The position numbers and the translations under genes are program-made. 64,000 bases of DNA from Streptomyces sp. NBC_01314 (lineage in GTDB: Bacteria > Actinomycetota > Actinomycetes > Streptomycetales > Streptomycetaceae), in contig NZ_CP108394.1 in the NCBI RefSeq assembly GCF_041435215.1, positions 8,060,001 through 8,124,000 on the forward strand, in the 5' to 3' direction. Positions 8,801-17,187 of the stretch are shown here, piece after piece (within the stretch, counting starts at the first letter, position 1; each line of letters opens with the position of its first letter). The notes under the pieces were generated by a model. The model was not told the origin of the DNA. It did no database searches and saw only the letters and a list, made by a program, of their open reading frames with translations.

Positions 8801-10554
8801 ACGCCCTCGCCACGATCCTCGTACCGGTCGTCAACAACAACGGCTCCAACCGCAACAAGGCCGAGATGGTGCGGCTGCTGCTGCGCCTGCCCGACGAGCA
8901 CGGTGTCCTGCCGGACATCGGGGTCTGGCCCAGGCAGAAGGACGTCGCCGAGGCGCTGGGGCTCAGCGCCGGGCGCATCCCGCAGATGCTCAAGGAGGAG
9001 CGCAAGCGCTGGAAGGCCGACCCGGCCGTCCGCGCCCTGCGCTCAGAGATCCTCGACTTCCTCGCCGGTCTGGGGCGGGTCGCCTCCGCCGTCGAGATAG
9101 CCGACGCCCTCGCGGTGCGACGCGGCAGCCAGCTCGCCGAGCGCGAGCAGCGGCGCGCGATGGCCCTGGCGGCGGTCCGCGCCGTCGTCGAGGTCGAACA
9201 ACTCGCCCCCGACGAGGCCGAGTTCCAGCACCAGCCCAACCGCAAGGCCACCGAGGAGGCGCTCGGCGCGGGCCTGCTGGCCCTGGACGTACGCGAGGCC
9301 GACGCGCCGGACACCCCGACCGCGCCCGGCCTGCTGGACTACGCGACGAAGCTCGGCCGCACGGCCGACCGCCTCGCGGGGCTGGACACACTCCCGACGG
9401 CGGCGACAGTCCTGGCCGATCTGGGCGCGGTGACCGCACCGCCCGGCGCGATCGACTGGGACGAGCGGCGCATGGTCGAACTGGCCGCCGCCGCGTCCCT
9501 GAACGCCGCCGCCACCCCGCGCCTGGAGATCTACCCGCGCGACCTGCCCCTCGTACGGGCACTGCGGCTCGCCCAGGCCGGCCTCGTGAGCCGCGTCCCG
9601 GCCATGCCGGAGGGCCGGCAGCCCGGCCTGACCGGGCAGGCCGTGCACGAACGGGTCCGCTCCCGCTTCCCGGAGCTGGTCGTCCCCGACGGGCACGGCG
9701 GCACGACCCACGACCTGCCGACCGGCGGCCCGCTCACCAAGGCCCTGCGCGACGCGGGCTTCGAACTGTCGCTCAGCATGCACGAGCGCGACGGCATCCT
9801 GCGCTACCTGCCGACCCGCGTGGACGACGCCTCCAGCTACCTCACGACGGGCGCGTGGCGTCAGTCCACCCGTACGGGCGCGGTGACGCGGTACGCCGAC
9901 GACCCGCAGCTCGCGGGCGCCGTGCGCGCGGAGGAACGGCTGCTCGCGTCGGCTCGCCGGGACGGCTACCGGGTACTGACGGTCGGGCAGCGGTCCGTGC
10001 GCCAGGCCGTGGCCGGGCTGGGCGGCGAACGGCTGGGGGCGGAGGCGGTCTCGGTGACCGAGCTGTTCCTGGATGCCCTGCACGGACTGGTCACGCCGGG
10101 TACCAAGCCCACCTGGGAGACCCTGCTCAAGGCGGACGCCGCCGAGCCGGGTTCGAAGGGCGCGGTGCATTTCAGGGAGTACGCGCGGACGGCGTGGGGC
10201 TCGGTCGAGCCCCGGATCGTCGAGCTGCTGGGCGGCGGTGGCAACGGTGGTGGTGGCGGTGCGTCGGGTTCGGGTCCCGTGCTGCTGACGGAGGCCGGGG
10301 TGTTCGCCCGGTACGACGCGATGGGCGTCCTGGACCGGCTGGCGTCGGCGGCCCGGCAGGGCGGGCGGGGGCTGTGGCTCCTGGTCCCGCAGAGTGACCC
10401 CTTGCGCGAGCCCCGGCTCGGGCAGGTGGCCGTGCCGTACCAGGCCGGCCTGGGGGAGTGGATCCAGCTTCCGGACACGTGGGTGGGCAACGCCCATCGC
10501 GGGTCCGGCGAGGTTGTGGCTAGTGCCAGTGGTGTCGAGGGAGACGTCAAGTGA
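5821..10554 (+). CDS. pglW: PglW, Ser/Thr kinase of type 2 BREX
   Basis: 1577 residues from ATG 5821, preferred over GTG 5785 because GGAGCGGGG lies 9-18 bases before it. Domains in order: NERD nuclease-related domain (~25-125, VDLLVVAPGGVYMIELKDW); a degenerate kinase (~215-490) where the catalytic loop reads HHRALAARSIHV instead of HRDxKPxN; a second, intact kinase (~522-800) with glycine loop RLGTGSTSRAF, lysine in AVLKVG, HRDIKPDN near 670 and DFS replacing DFG near 694; a helix-hairpin-helix/alpha-CTD-like segment (~882-936, LVNAPGLGAKTR); and a long C-terminal region. This matches PglW of the phage growth limitation system, known to autophosphorylate. Its stop overlaps pglX (GTGA). Confidence 0.93.
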   Translation: MREGRWVTVTESEFDHERRGLEAIRERLPDSDPWRAWSNFTFTANTGHVREVDLLVVAPGGVYMIELKDWHGSVTSENGTWVQTTPGGRRRTHGNPLHLVNKKAKELSGLIGQGQGQGGRRVWVGEAVCFTDDGLRVRLPAHDQNGVYTVAELVEMLGQPPRDERRRVTAIDSRHIKTELDRIGIRRSEAEYKVGPYELKRRPFDSGQTWADYEASHSELPERARVRVYLSERGSDSSLRQSVENAARREAAVLQRFRHQGVVPYRQYFPTGHPAGPALVFDYDRRTMKLDAYLVQYGAKLDILGRMALVRQLAETMRSAHARRIHHRALAARSIHVLPRLDSGPGKAVGEEAAWLSPRLQISDWQIATQRSADSSQGGGATRLAPTALSAMNLADDEDPYLAPELTALRPDPVSLDVYGLGVLTYLLVTDKAPAASQAELRARLEAGEGLRPSSLVDGLSEDVDELVQAATAYNPDKRLLSVDDFLEMLEVVEDSLTAPASATPPETADVPEKDPLEAVPGDVFDGRWEVRRRLGTGSTSRAFLVRDLQAEARRTRPLAVLKVGLSDNRGDILVREAEMMGRLRPHSGIIRLVEPEPLRIAGRTVLALEYVGDERDDSGEPGERKAPRRREETVARQLRDDGRLPVDQLEAYGDYLFGAVDFLEGEGIWHRDIKPDNIAIRIRPNRTRELVLIDFSLAGYPAKNTDAGTDGYLDPFVDVITRGTYDSHAERYAVAVTLHQMASRELPKWGDGSVLPRMTDQKEWPYPIIAAEAFDPAVRDGLVAFFQKALHRDAGKRFPELKPMRDAWRKIFLDASQTVPSSHRTRHPAPAGTDSTAAPAAGSAGAEETPRGARGTIADAEPETAEQQRDRLAAEATRDTPLTVSGLTGAAQSFLYGLGITTVGELLDYSRRKLVNAPGLGAKTRNEVQKRQREWGEKLRATPVSPLTPEGRAEAKEELEQLTAAESALVGTLATTDAAGGLSPRALRSVSLDALATILVPVVNNNGSNRNKAEMVRLLLRLPDEHGVLPDIGVWPRQKDVAEALGLSAGRIPQMLKEERKRWKADPAVRALRSEILDFLAGLGRVASAVEIADALAVRRGSQLAEREQRRAMALAAVRAVVEVEQLAPDEAEFQHQPNRKATEEALGAGLLALDVREADAPDTPTAPGLLDYATKLGRTADRLAGLDTLPTAATVLADLGAVTAPPGAIDWDERRMVELAAAASLNAAATPRLEIYPRDLPLVRALRLAQAGLVSRVPAMPEGRQPGLTGQAVHERVRSRFPELVVPDGHGGTTHDLPTGGPLTKALRDAGFELSLSMHERDGILRYLPTRVDDASSYLTTGAWRQSTRTGAVTRYADDPQLAGAVRAEERLLASARRDGYRVLTVGQRSVRQAVAGLGGERLGAEAVSVTELFLDALHGLVTPGTKPTWETLLKADAAEPGSKGAVHFREYARTAWGSVEPRIVELLGGGGNGGGGGASGSGPVLLTEAGVFARYDAMGVLDRLASAARQGGRGLWLLVPQSDPLREPRLGQVAVPYQAGLGEWIQLPDTWVGNAHRGSGEVVASASGVEGDVK

Positions 10555-13500
10555 TCGACCGCAAGGCTCTGTTGAACGACCTGAAGCAGCAGGTCAAGGC
10601 GGTCGAGACCGACCTTGGGCGCCAGGTGAAGGCGCTGGAGGACGTCGGTACGCGGCTGAGGGCCGAGTACGACCAGGCCCGCAAGCTCGGGCGTACGGCG
10701 GCGACGTGGACCTCGTGGCTGGACGAGCGGGTCACCCAGGTCGCGGTGGCGTGGGTGCTGGGCTCTGTCTTCGTACGGTTCTGCGAGGACAACCGCCTGA
10801 TCCCCGAGCCGTACCTGACGGGCGCGGACGGTGACCGGCGCGAGCTGGCGGAGTCCCGGTACGACGCGTACGTGGAGTCGGACGACAACCCGACGTACCG
10901 CGGCTGGCTGGAGAAGGCGTTCGACGAGCTGGGCCAGGGCCAGGCGGGACGGCTCCTCTTCGACAAGCGGCACAACCCGCTGTACCAGGTCCCGCTCTCG
11001 CACGACGGTGCGCGGGAGTTGGTCGAGTTCTGGCGGGGGAGGGACGAGGTGGGCATCCTCGTCCACGACTTCACCGACCCGCTGAACGAGGACGGTACGG
11101 AGGGCTGGGACACACGGTTCCTGGGCGACCTGTACCAGGACCTGAGCGAGGCCGCCCGGAAGACGTACGCGCTGCTGCAGACGCCGGAGTTCGTGGAGGA
11201 GTTCATCCTCGACCGCACGATGAACCCGGCGGTGCGGGAGTTCGGGTACGAGGAACTGAAGATGATCGACCCTACGTGCGGGTCGGGGCACTTTGTGCTG
11301 GGGGCGTTTCGGCGGTTGGTTCGGCTGTGGGGGGAGGGGCAGCCGGGGCGGGATGTGCACGAGCGGGTGCGGGCTGCGCTGGATTCGGTGCACGGGGTGG
11401 ATATCAACCCGTTCGCGGTGGCCGTTGCTCGGTTCCGGCTGCTGGTTGCGGCTATGGCAGCGAGTGGTGTGCGGACGCTGGCGGAGGCGGCAAAGTACGA
11501 CTGGCCGGTGTCTCTGGCGGTAGGAGACTCGCTGATCAAGTCCCGCCGCTCGCAGCAGGGGAATTTGTTTGGCGGCCTAGACGAAGACTTTGTGGACGAC
11601 TTGGCCGAGTTCAAGTACGCCACGGAGGACGTGCACGAGCATCTGGAAATCTTGAGGCCGGGGCGGTACCACGTGGTAGTGGGGAACCCGCCCTACATCA
11701 CGGTGAAGGACAACAAGCTCAACGAGCTTTACCGGGAACTCTATCCGGCGTGTGCGGGCACTTACGCGCTCTCGGTTCCGTTTGCCCAGCGGTTCTTCGA
11801 ACTGGCCAAGCGCGGGGATTCCGAAGGGCGAGGATTTGGCATGGTTGGGCAGATCACCGCTAACTCCTTTATGAAACGTGAGTTTGGGACCAAGCTCATC
11901 GAGGGCTACTTCGGGCACGCGGTTGAACTGGCCGAGGTCATCGACACGTCGGGTGCGTACATTCCGGGACACGGGACGCCGACGGTCATCCTGGTTGGCA
12001 AGCAGCGGGGCGGGGACGCGCGATCGGCAGTGATCCGGACCGTTCGCAGCGTACAGGGAGAGCCTGCCGCGCCGGAGAACGCTGAGGAGGGTCTGGTCTG
12101 GCGAGCGATCGTTGAACAGATTGACAAGCCGGGATCAGTAAGCCAGTGGGTGTCCGTGGACGACCTGGACCGCAAGAAATACTTCGGTAAGCAGCCATGG
12201 ATTCTCGCCGACGGCGGTCTCGAAATGGTGGAGCAGATCTCCCTGACGTCAACCAGGCGGCTGGCGGATGTTCGGCGTGTTATAGGGCGATATGCTCACA
12301 CCGGTGCTGACCTGGCATATTTTGCGCCAACCGGGACTTGGCGTCGTTTTGGCGTCGCCGACCGGCATATTGTGCCCTTGGTCGAAGGGGAGGCGTTGCG
12401 AGACTGGAACGTTTCCCCGGAGACTGAGTCCATCTTTCCGTACTCTGCCGACCTGCGTCCGGAGGTGTCAGATGATGTGATTCCGTTGCTTAGGCGCTAC
12501 TTCCCTATTCTTCGCAATCGGAGAGAGCCCGGCGGAACACATGAAGAGATTGGCTTGACTTGGTATGAGTGGAGTCGTTGGCATCCTGAGCGATTCTCGG
12601 TCCCCTTGGGAATCGCATTTCCCTTTGTCTCCACTCATAATCACTTTGTTTTGGATCGTGGCGGCAAGGTCTTCAAGCAGACTGCACCGGTAATTAAGTT
12701 GCGAGAGGGGGCCAGTGAGGAAGAGCACTTGCGGTTGCTTGGGCTACTCAACAGCTCCACAGCGGGTTTCTGGCTCAAGATGGTGAGCTATCCGAAGGGT
12801 GGCGACCCGGTTGGTGACGCAGGTGCTCGGGTGAGTGTGCATCCCTGGTCCGAAAGGTACGAGTTCACCGGAACCAAAGTTCAGGAATTCCCGCTTCCTG
12901 CTGAGTACCCGGCCATCCTCGGCGCCGCCGTCGATGCTATGGCTCAGCGACTTGTGGCAGCTAGCCCTGTGTCGGTGGTTTCTGACGCTGTGCCAATTGC
13001 TGGCCTGCTTCGCGAGGCCAAAGCCCTCTGGGAATCCACCCGCGCCCGCATGATCGCCCTTCAAGAAGAACTCGACTGGCAGGTCTATTTCCTCTACAAC
13101 CTCCACCCCGAAGACCTCCGCGTCTCCGAGGACGCCGACGATCCCAACATCCCCGAACTCGCCCTCGGCGAGCGCGCCTTCGAGATCGTTCTTGCTCGCC
13201 GCGTCGCCGCTGGTGAGGCCAGTGACGAGTGGTTCAAACGGCACAGCTCCACGCCCATCACGGAGATCCCTGCGCACTGGCCCGCCCCCTACCGAGAGAT
13301 CGTCCGGAAGCGGATCGACGCCATCGAGTCGAACCGTGCCATCGGAATGGTCGAGCGCCCCGAGTACAAGCGTCGCTGGGCCACCGAAGGTTGGGACGCG
13401 CTCGAGGAGAAGGCCCTCCGGTCCTGGCTGCTCGACCGGATGGAGAACCGCGACCACTGGTTCGACGAGAACGGTCAGCCCACCATCCTCACTCTGGCCC

Positions 13501-14174
13501 GCCTCACAGACGCCCTCTCCCACGACGAGGACTTCGTCTCTGTCGCCAAGCTCTACGCACCCCGCAAAGAGCTTACGAAGGTCGTCGCGGAGCTGGTCAC
13601 CGACGAGCACGTGCCGTTCCTCTCCGCCCTGCGCTACAAGCCCTCCGGGCTGAAGAAGCGTGTCGACTGGGAAGAGGTGTGGGACCTCCAGCGCAAGGAG
13701 GACGCCGCGCCTGACGAGCCCGCCAAGCGGAAGATCCGGGACTCCATCCCCGTACCGCCGAAGTACACCTCGGCCGACTTCCTCCGCCCCTCCTACTGGA
13801 GGGCGCGCGGCAAGCTCGACGTGCCCAAGGAGCGGTTCATCTCCTACGGGCAGACCCACGCCGCCACCCCCGAGTTGTACGGGTGGGCCGGCTGGGACCA
13901 GCGGGAGCAGGCGCAGGCCCTCGCGACGTACTTCACCAACACCGCGCTGACCGCCGAGGAGATCACACCGTTCCTCGCCGGCCTGCTGGAACTCCAGCCG
14001 TGGCTGTCCCAGTGGCACAACGAGTTCGACATGCTCTACAGCGGCTCCCCGGCGGACTTCTTCGCCGGTTACCGCCAGCAGAAGCAGGGCGAGCACGGAC
14101 TCACCGACGACGACCTCCGCAACTGGCGTCCCCCGGCCGCAACCCGAGGCCGTCGCGCTGCCGTGAAGAAGTAG
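10551..14174 (+). CDS. pglX: PglX, adenine-specific DNA methyltransferase of type 2 BREX
   Basis: 1207 residues from GTG 10551, overlapping the pglW stop by 4 bases. It carries the SAM-binding motif DPTCGSGHF (~239-247) and the N6-adenine catalytic motif NPPY (~379-382), with a long C-terminal specificity and accessory region. In BREX the methyltransferase marks host DNA; in the S. coelicolor Pgl system PglX is part of the toxic/modifying activity. The stretch from about 11,570 to 13,000 is richer in A and T, with codons rare in the rest of the gene (TTT, ATA, GTT), which suggests the specificity part was exchanged by recombination. The 3' end overlaps the convergent ATP-binding gene by 74 bases. 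Confidence 0.95.
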   Translation: MIDRKALLNDLKQQVKAVETDLGRQVKALEDVGTRLRAEYDQARKLGRTAATWTSWLDERVTQVAVAWVLGSVFVRFCEDNRLIPEPYLTGADGDRRELAESRYDAYVESDDNPTYRGWLEKAFDELGQGQAGRLLFDKRHNPLYQVPLSHDGARELVEFWRGRDEVGILVHDFTDPLNEDGTEGWDTRFLGDLYQDLSEAARKTYALLQTPEFVEEFILDRTMNPAVREFGYEELKMIDPTCGSGHFVLGAFRRLVRLWGEGQPGRDVHERVRAALDSVHGVDINPFAVAVARFRLLVAAMAASGVRTLAEAAKYDWPVSLAVGDSLIKSRRSQQGNLFGGLDEDFVDDLAEFKYATEDVHEHLEILRPGRYHVVVGNPPYITVKDNKLNELYRELYPACAGTYALSVPFAQRFFELAKRGDSEGRGFGMVGQITANSFMKREFGTKLIEGYFGHAVELAEVIDTSGAYIPGHGTPTVILVGKQRGGDARSAVIRTVRSVQGEPAAPENAEEGLVWRAIVEQIDKPGSVSQWVSVDDLDRKKYFGKQPWILADGGLEMVEQISLTSTRRLADVRRVIGRYAHTGADLAYFAPTGTWRRFGVADRHIVPLVEGEALRDWNVSPETESIFPYSADLRPEVSDDVIPLLRRYFPILRNRREPGGTHEEIGLTWYEWSRWHPERFSVPLGIAFPFVSTHNHFVLDRGGKVFKQTAPVIKLREGASEEEHLRLLGLLNSSTAGFWLKMVSYPKGGDPVGDAGARVSVHPWSERYEFTGTKVQEFPLPAEYPAILGAAVDAMAQRLVAASPVSVVSDAVPIAGLLREAKALWESTRARMIALQEELDWQVYFLYNLHPEDLRVSEDADDPNIPELALGERAFEIVLARRVAAGEASDEWFKRHSSTPITEIPAHWPAPYREIVRKRIDAIESNRAIGMVERPEYKRRWATEGWDALEEKALRSWLLDRMENRDHWFDENGQPTILTLARLTDALSHDEDFVSVAKLYAPRKELTKVVAELVTDEHVPFLSALRYKPSGLKKRVDWEEVWDLQRKEDAAPDEPAKRKIRDSIPVPPKYTSADFLRPSYWRARGKLDVPKERFISYGQTHAATPELYGWAGWDQREQAQALATYFTNTALTAEEITPFLAGLLELQPWLSQWHNEFDMLYSGSPADFFAGYRQQKQGEHGLTDDDLRNWRPPAATRGRRAAVKK

Positions 14175-14715
14175 CCGGAAATGACTTGGTGTCGTGCCCG
14201 TAAGCCGATGCCGAGTCTGCCGGACGAGGGGCCACCGGCGGCGTGCGCGGGTGGCCTCCGGTCGGTACGCGCAGCGTGGCCCATACGGTCTTGCCGGGGG
14301 CGGCCGGGCGAGGGGTGACGCCCCAGTCGTCCGCGAGGGCGGCGACGAGGTACAGGCCGCGGCCGGACTCGGATGCCGAGTCGGGGGTCGGGGGCGTGGA
14401 CGGGGGCTGCTTCTCGGCGCGGGTGTCGGTCACCTCGATGCGGAAGGCGCCCTCGGCCAGGGTGAGTTGGACGTGGAAGTCCCGGCCGGGGACGTGGCCG
14501 TGGCGTACGGCGTTGGCGCTGAGTTCGGCCGTGATGAGGGTGAGTGTCTCGTTGAGCGGGGTTGTGTAGGGGTGGCCCCAGTCGTTGAGGCGGTGTGAGA
14601 CGAGTCGGCGGGCGAGGCGGGCGCCGCGTGGGGTTGAGGTGAAGCGCATGGTGAACTCGCGTTCGGGTGCGGGGTGCTGTGGCATATGCCCGTTCGGGGG
14701 AGTTGCTGACTTCAT
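14101..14715 (-). CDS. ATP-binding protein, anti-sigma (RsbW-like) kinase family
   Basis: 204 residues from ATG 14715. It shows the HATPase fold of RsbW-type regulators: ARRLVSHRLNDWG, the N-box ITAELSANAVRHG, and the G-box SESGRGLYLVAALADDWGV, ending with KTVWATL. Such proteins stand divergently beside XRE-DUF5753/DUF397 gene pairs in Streptomyces (whiJ-like loci), exactly as here, and are thought to bind regulatory partners; the substrate is unknown. The last ~25 codons overlap the end of pglX. A second, deleted copy lies at 21022-21261. Two 10-bp repeats CCCCAGTCGT (14322-14331, 14576-14585) sit inside the gene at the limits of the deletion seen in that copy. Confidence 0.88.
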   Translation of the reverse strand: MKSATPPNGHMPQHPAPEREFTMRFTSTPRGARLARRLVSHRLNDWGHPYTTPLNETLTLITAELSANAVRHGHVPGRDFHVQLTLAEGAFRIEVTDTRAEKQPPSTPPTPDSASESGRGLYLVAALADDWGVTPRPAAPGKTVWATLRVPTGGHPRTPPVAPRPADSASAYGHDTKSFPATSSRQRDGLGLRPGDASCGGRRR

Positions 14716-14721
14716 GGGGTC

Positions 14722-14923
14722 AACGGTCACGGACGCTGCGTAGCGTTGAACAGGAGCGACGGGCTGACGGGTGCGGGCTGTACACGTGGGCGGTGCGCTT
14801 GTACGCGGTGTTGGCGTGACCGGTTCTCTGGCCGTGCGTTGGGGCGGGCGGAGTCCGGTGACTGTGGTGGTCGTACGGGAGGAGTCGCGGCGTGGACGAC
14901 GAGGTTCAGCAGCCGGAGTACGA
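14722..14923 (+). repeat. Copy A of a 200-bp three-copy repeat (promoter and start of the XRE gene)
   Basis: This stretch holds the divergent promoter region and the first ~11 codons of the XRE gene. It is repeated almost base for base at 21268-21468 and less exactly at 26417-26616. Shared blocks include CGCTTGTACGCGGTGTTG and TTCAGCAG. Copies A and B precede XRE genes; copy C precedes an unrelated TPR gene. Confidence 0.9.
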
Positions 14924-15722
14924 GTTCGGGGCGGGCGTGCTGTGCGTGTTCGGGCGGCAGTTGAAGCTGTTCCGGGAGCGGGCGGGGATGGACCGCGCGA
15001 AGGTCGGTTCGCTGACCGGGTACTCGGCCTCGACGATCGCGTCGTTCGAGCAGGCAAGACGTATTCCACCGCCGAAGTTCATCGACCAGGCGGATGAAGT
15101 GCTGGACGCGGGTGGGGTGTTGAGGGCGAGCAAGGAGGAGGTGGCTCGGGCTCAGTATCCGGCGTTCTTCCGGGACGCGGCCAAGTTGGAGGCCGAGGCG
15201 GTCGAGCTTTTCGTGTACGACACCCACGTGGTCAACGGTCTGTTGCAGACAGAGGAGTACACGAGGGCTCTGTTGGGGATGCGGCGTCCACTGCTGGACG
15301 AGGCGACCATCGAGCAGCGCGTTGCAGCGCGGCTCGCACGACAGGAAATCTTCGACAGGTGGCCCGCCCCGTTGCTGAGTTTCGTCATGGAGGAGCCGGT
15401 TGTACGGCGACCGCTCGGTGGTGAGCAGGTATGGCGCGGACAGCTTGAGCAGCTGCTTTTGCTCGGCCAGAAGCGGAACGTCGAGCTTCAGATGATGCCG
15501 CTCGACCGGGAGGACAATGCTGGTGTGGATGGCGCGTTCACCTTGCTGACGCCAAGGCAGGGGCAGCAGGTCGGTTACATGGAGGCTCAAGGCCGGAGCA
15601 CACTGGTCACGGAGCGAGATGCGGTCCATGCGCTGTCCGCGCGCTATGGGATCATCCGAGCGCAGGCTCTCACCCCGAGTGAGTCCCTGGCCTTCATCGA
15701 GAAGCTGTTGGGAGAGAGATGA
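14892..15722 (+). CDS. XRE-family regulator with DUF5753 (WhiJ-like)
   Basis: 276 residues from GTG 14892 behind GGGAGGAG. The N-terminal helix-turn-helix (~15-75, LKLFRERAGMDRAKVGSLTG then STIASFEQ) is followed by the DUF5753 domain (~100-276, NGLLQTEEYTRALL ... RQEIF). Proteins of this family pair with a small DUF397 protein encoded directly downstream (ATGA overlap at 15719) and control development or act as an antitoxin-like partner. The paralogue at 21437 is nearly identical over the DNA-binding part but diverges through most of DUF5753, which suggests the same operator but different partner recognition. Confidence 0.92.
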   Translation: MDDEVQQPEYEFGAGVLCVFGRQLKLFRERAGMDRAKVGSLTGYSASTIASFEQARRIPPPKFIDQADEVLDAGGVLRASKEEVARAQYPAFFRDAAKLEAEAVELFVYDTHVVNGLLQTEEYTRALLGMRRPLLDEATIEQRVAARLARQEIFDRWPAPLLSFVMEEPVVRRPLGGEQVWRGQLEQLLLLGQKRNVELQMMPLDREDNAGVDGAFTLLTPRQGQQVGYMEAQGRSTLVTERDAVHALSARYGIIRAQALTPSESLAFIEKLLGER

Positions 15723-15922
15723 ACGCTGAAGCAAAGCGCGGTCCCGCGCCTGCGCTTGTCTGGGTCAAGAGCAGCTACAGCGGCGCTGAGGGCGGTCAGT
15801 GCGTCGAAGTGGCCACCCTCCCCGCCAGGGTCCACGTCCGCGACTCGAAGGACACAACCCGTGCCGCACTCGCCGTGGACCCCACGGCATGGACCGCGTT
15901 CGTCGAGTTCGCGGCCCTCTGA
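15719..15922 (+). CDS. DUF397 small protein, partner of the XRE regulator
   Basis: 67 residues, starting within the stop of the XRE gene. It shows the family signature WVKSSYSG, then GQCVEVA, VHVRDSKD and a C-terminal AWTAFVEF. DUF397 proteins are always next to XRE-DUF5753 regulators in Streptomyces and probably bind them; a toxin-like role has been proposed. The last 91 bases of coding sequence (15830-15920) are identical to those of the second copy (22375-22465), while the front differs. Confidence 0.92.
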   Translation: MNAEAKRGPAPALVWVKSSYSGAEGGQCVEVATLPARVHVRDSKDTTRAALAVDPTAWTAFVEFAAL

Positions 15923-15926
15923 CAAG

Positions 15927-15967
15927 GCAGGGCCCCTGGGTAGGCGGGTGCTTGCCAGGGGCCCTGC
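15927..15967 (+). terminator. Strong hairpin after the first DUF397 gene
   Basis: A perfect 13-bp stem GCAGGGCCCCTGG / CCAGGGGCCCTGC with a 15-base loop, five bases after the stop. Confidence 0.8.
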
Positions 15968-16173
15968 GCACGCCCCCAACGTCATCAGCGCGGGTTCAGG
16001 GCTCGGCGGGCCGAGTTGATGATGTTGTGGGCGTCGGCCCCGTGTACCGCCGACTCGCTGAGGGTCTTCCAGACCTTCTTGTACAAGGCGCGCTCTGCGC
16101 ACCCGGCTTGCTCCGGGCGAGAAGCTACACCGCAGATGCACGCATTCAGTGGACGCCGAGGCGCTTCTGGCGA

Positions 16174-16605
16174 ATGCTGGCCTCCATGCCCGAGTCAATG
16201 TCCGAGGATGCTGTCCGAGACCTTGCCAAATCCCCTGCCGAGGCACGGTCGTTGGGGCACTCGATCGTGTCCGCCACCCACGTACTCCTCAGCATCGCCC
16301 ACCACGAGAGCCCGGCACGCCATCTCCTGGACACAGCGGGCGCCGATTACGAGACGGTCCGCACGGCTCTGGCTGTCGGCGGGCACGCCAGCAAGGTCAG
16401 CCGCGCTCGGGATCTGCCCTGGTCACCCGCGATGGAGAAGATCCTCCACCTCTCGCAAAACCTCACCAAGAAGCCCTTCACCTCGGTCCACCTGCTCGCA
16501 CTGATCCTCGACCACGACGAACGCACCGCTGCCTTGCTCAAGGACCTCAGGGTGAACACAACCGAACTGCGGGCCGCAGTGGCCGCAGCAGTCGGGGAGC
16601 CCTGA
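16174..16605 (+). CDS. Clp N-terminal domain protein
   Basis: 143 residues if started at ATG 16174 (ATG 16186 and 16198 are alternatives; no clear ribosome site). Two tandem Clp-N-type halves are visible: LGHSIVSATHVLLSIAHHES ... YETVRTAL and MEKILHLSQNLTKKPFTSVHLLALILDHDE ... LRAAV. In ClpA/ClpC this domain binds substrates and adaptors. Here it stands alone without the AAA ATPase, so it may act as an adaptor, a decoy, or sense a Clp target. Reading frame continues upstream without a plausible start. No operon partner on this strand. Confidence 0.75.
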   Translation: MLASMPESMSEDAVRDLAKSPAEARSLGHSIVSATHVLLSIAHHESPARHLLDTAGADYETVRTALAVGGHASKVSRARDLPWSPAMEKILHLSQNLTKKPFTSVHLLALILDHDERTAALLKDLRVNTTELRAAVAAAVGEP

Positions 16606-16654
16606 CACGCTCAAGTCATCGCTTGATCGCGCTCTTCCCTCAGGACGAGCTGCA

Positions 16655-16718
16655 CCCAATGGAGTTCGCGCAGCCGCGCGCCCAACGCCGCCCGTGCCTG
16701 CTGGTAGTCAGTGCTCAC
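16655..16718 (-). pseudogene. 5' remnant of an XRE-type regulator gene
   Basis: From GTG 16718 leftwards the frame reads STDYQQARAALGARLREL, the usual opening of Scr1/XRE-type helix-turn-helix proteins, and then changes to unrelated sequence before any recognition helix. It lies directly behind the DUF6879 fragment at 16729, the normal gene order for such pairs. Too short to be functional. Confidence 0.5.
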
Positions 16719-16728
16719 CGGTCACGTG

Positions 16729-17187
16729 CTATTCGGTCGTGGCCACCTGCGCGGCGAACTGCTCGCGCGGGATCGCGTGGTGCGTCGCCGCGTCGCGCAC
16801 GATGGCGTACCGCACGACCTCAGCCGGTTCGGTGATCAGCTCGATGTCGAGCAGGTTGTCCTCGTCGTCGAAGTGCAGCAGGGCGACCAGCCGTGAATCG
16901 AAGATCCAGAAGTCCTCGGCGGGCAGGCCGGCCCGCGCGGCGTCCTCGCGCCACAGGTACCGGATGTCCTCGCCGAAGGTGGCGTTGTGCCGGGCGTAGT
17001 CGAGCAGGAACAGCTGTTCCGTGGTGGGCGGGTTGTCGGCGATGCGGACACGGCCGACCGTCTTACCGGCGCCATCCCACCATCCCCACAACAACGCCGA
17101 AGCCTTGCCGTGGGGGGCGTGACCTACGAGTTCAGCACTTCGCTTGAGCCGCACGTTCGACGGGAATCTGGTCAAGGATTGTGGCAT
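16729..17187 (-). pseudogene. 3' part of a DUF6879 gene
   Basis: The frame from about 17080 to the stop at 16729 (GKTVGRVRIADNPPTTEQLFLLDYARHNATFGEDIRYL ... IPREQFAAQV) is the C-terminal half of a DUF6879 protein, a family found beside XRE regulators in actinobacteria. The upstream 100 bases of the same open frame are the antisense-overlapping end of the neighbouring membrane-protein gene and carry no DUF6879 signature, so the front half has been lost. An N-terminal DUF6879 piece of another gene sits at 27867. Confidence 0.65.

Noticed and set aside
8067..10397. 776-codon frame inside pglW
   Set aside because: Arg/Pro/Gly-rich out-of-frame product of pglW with no domain.
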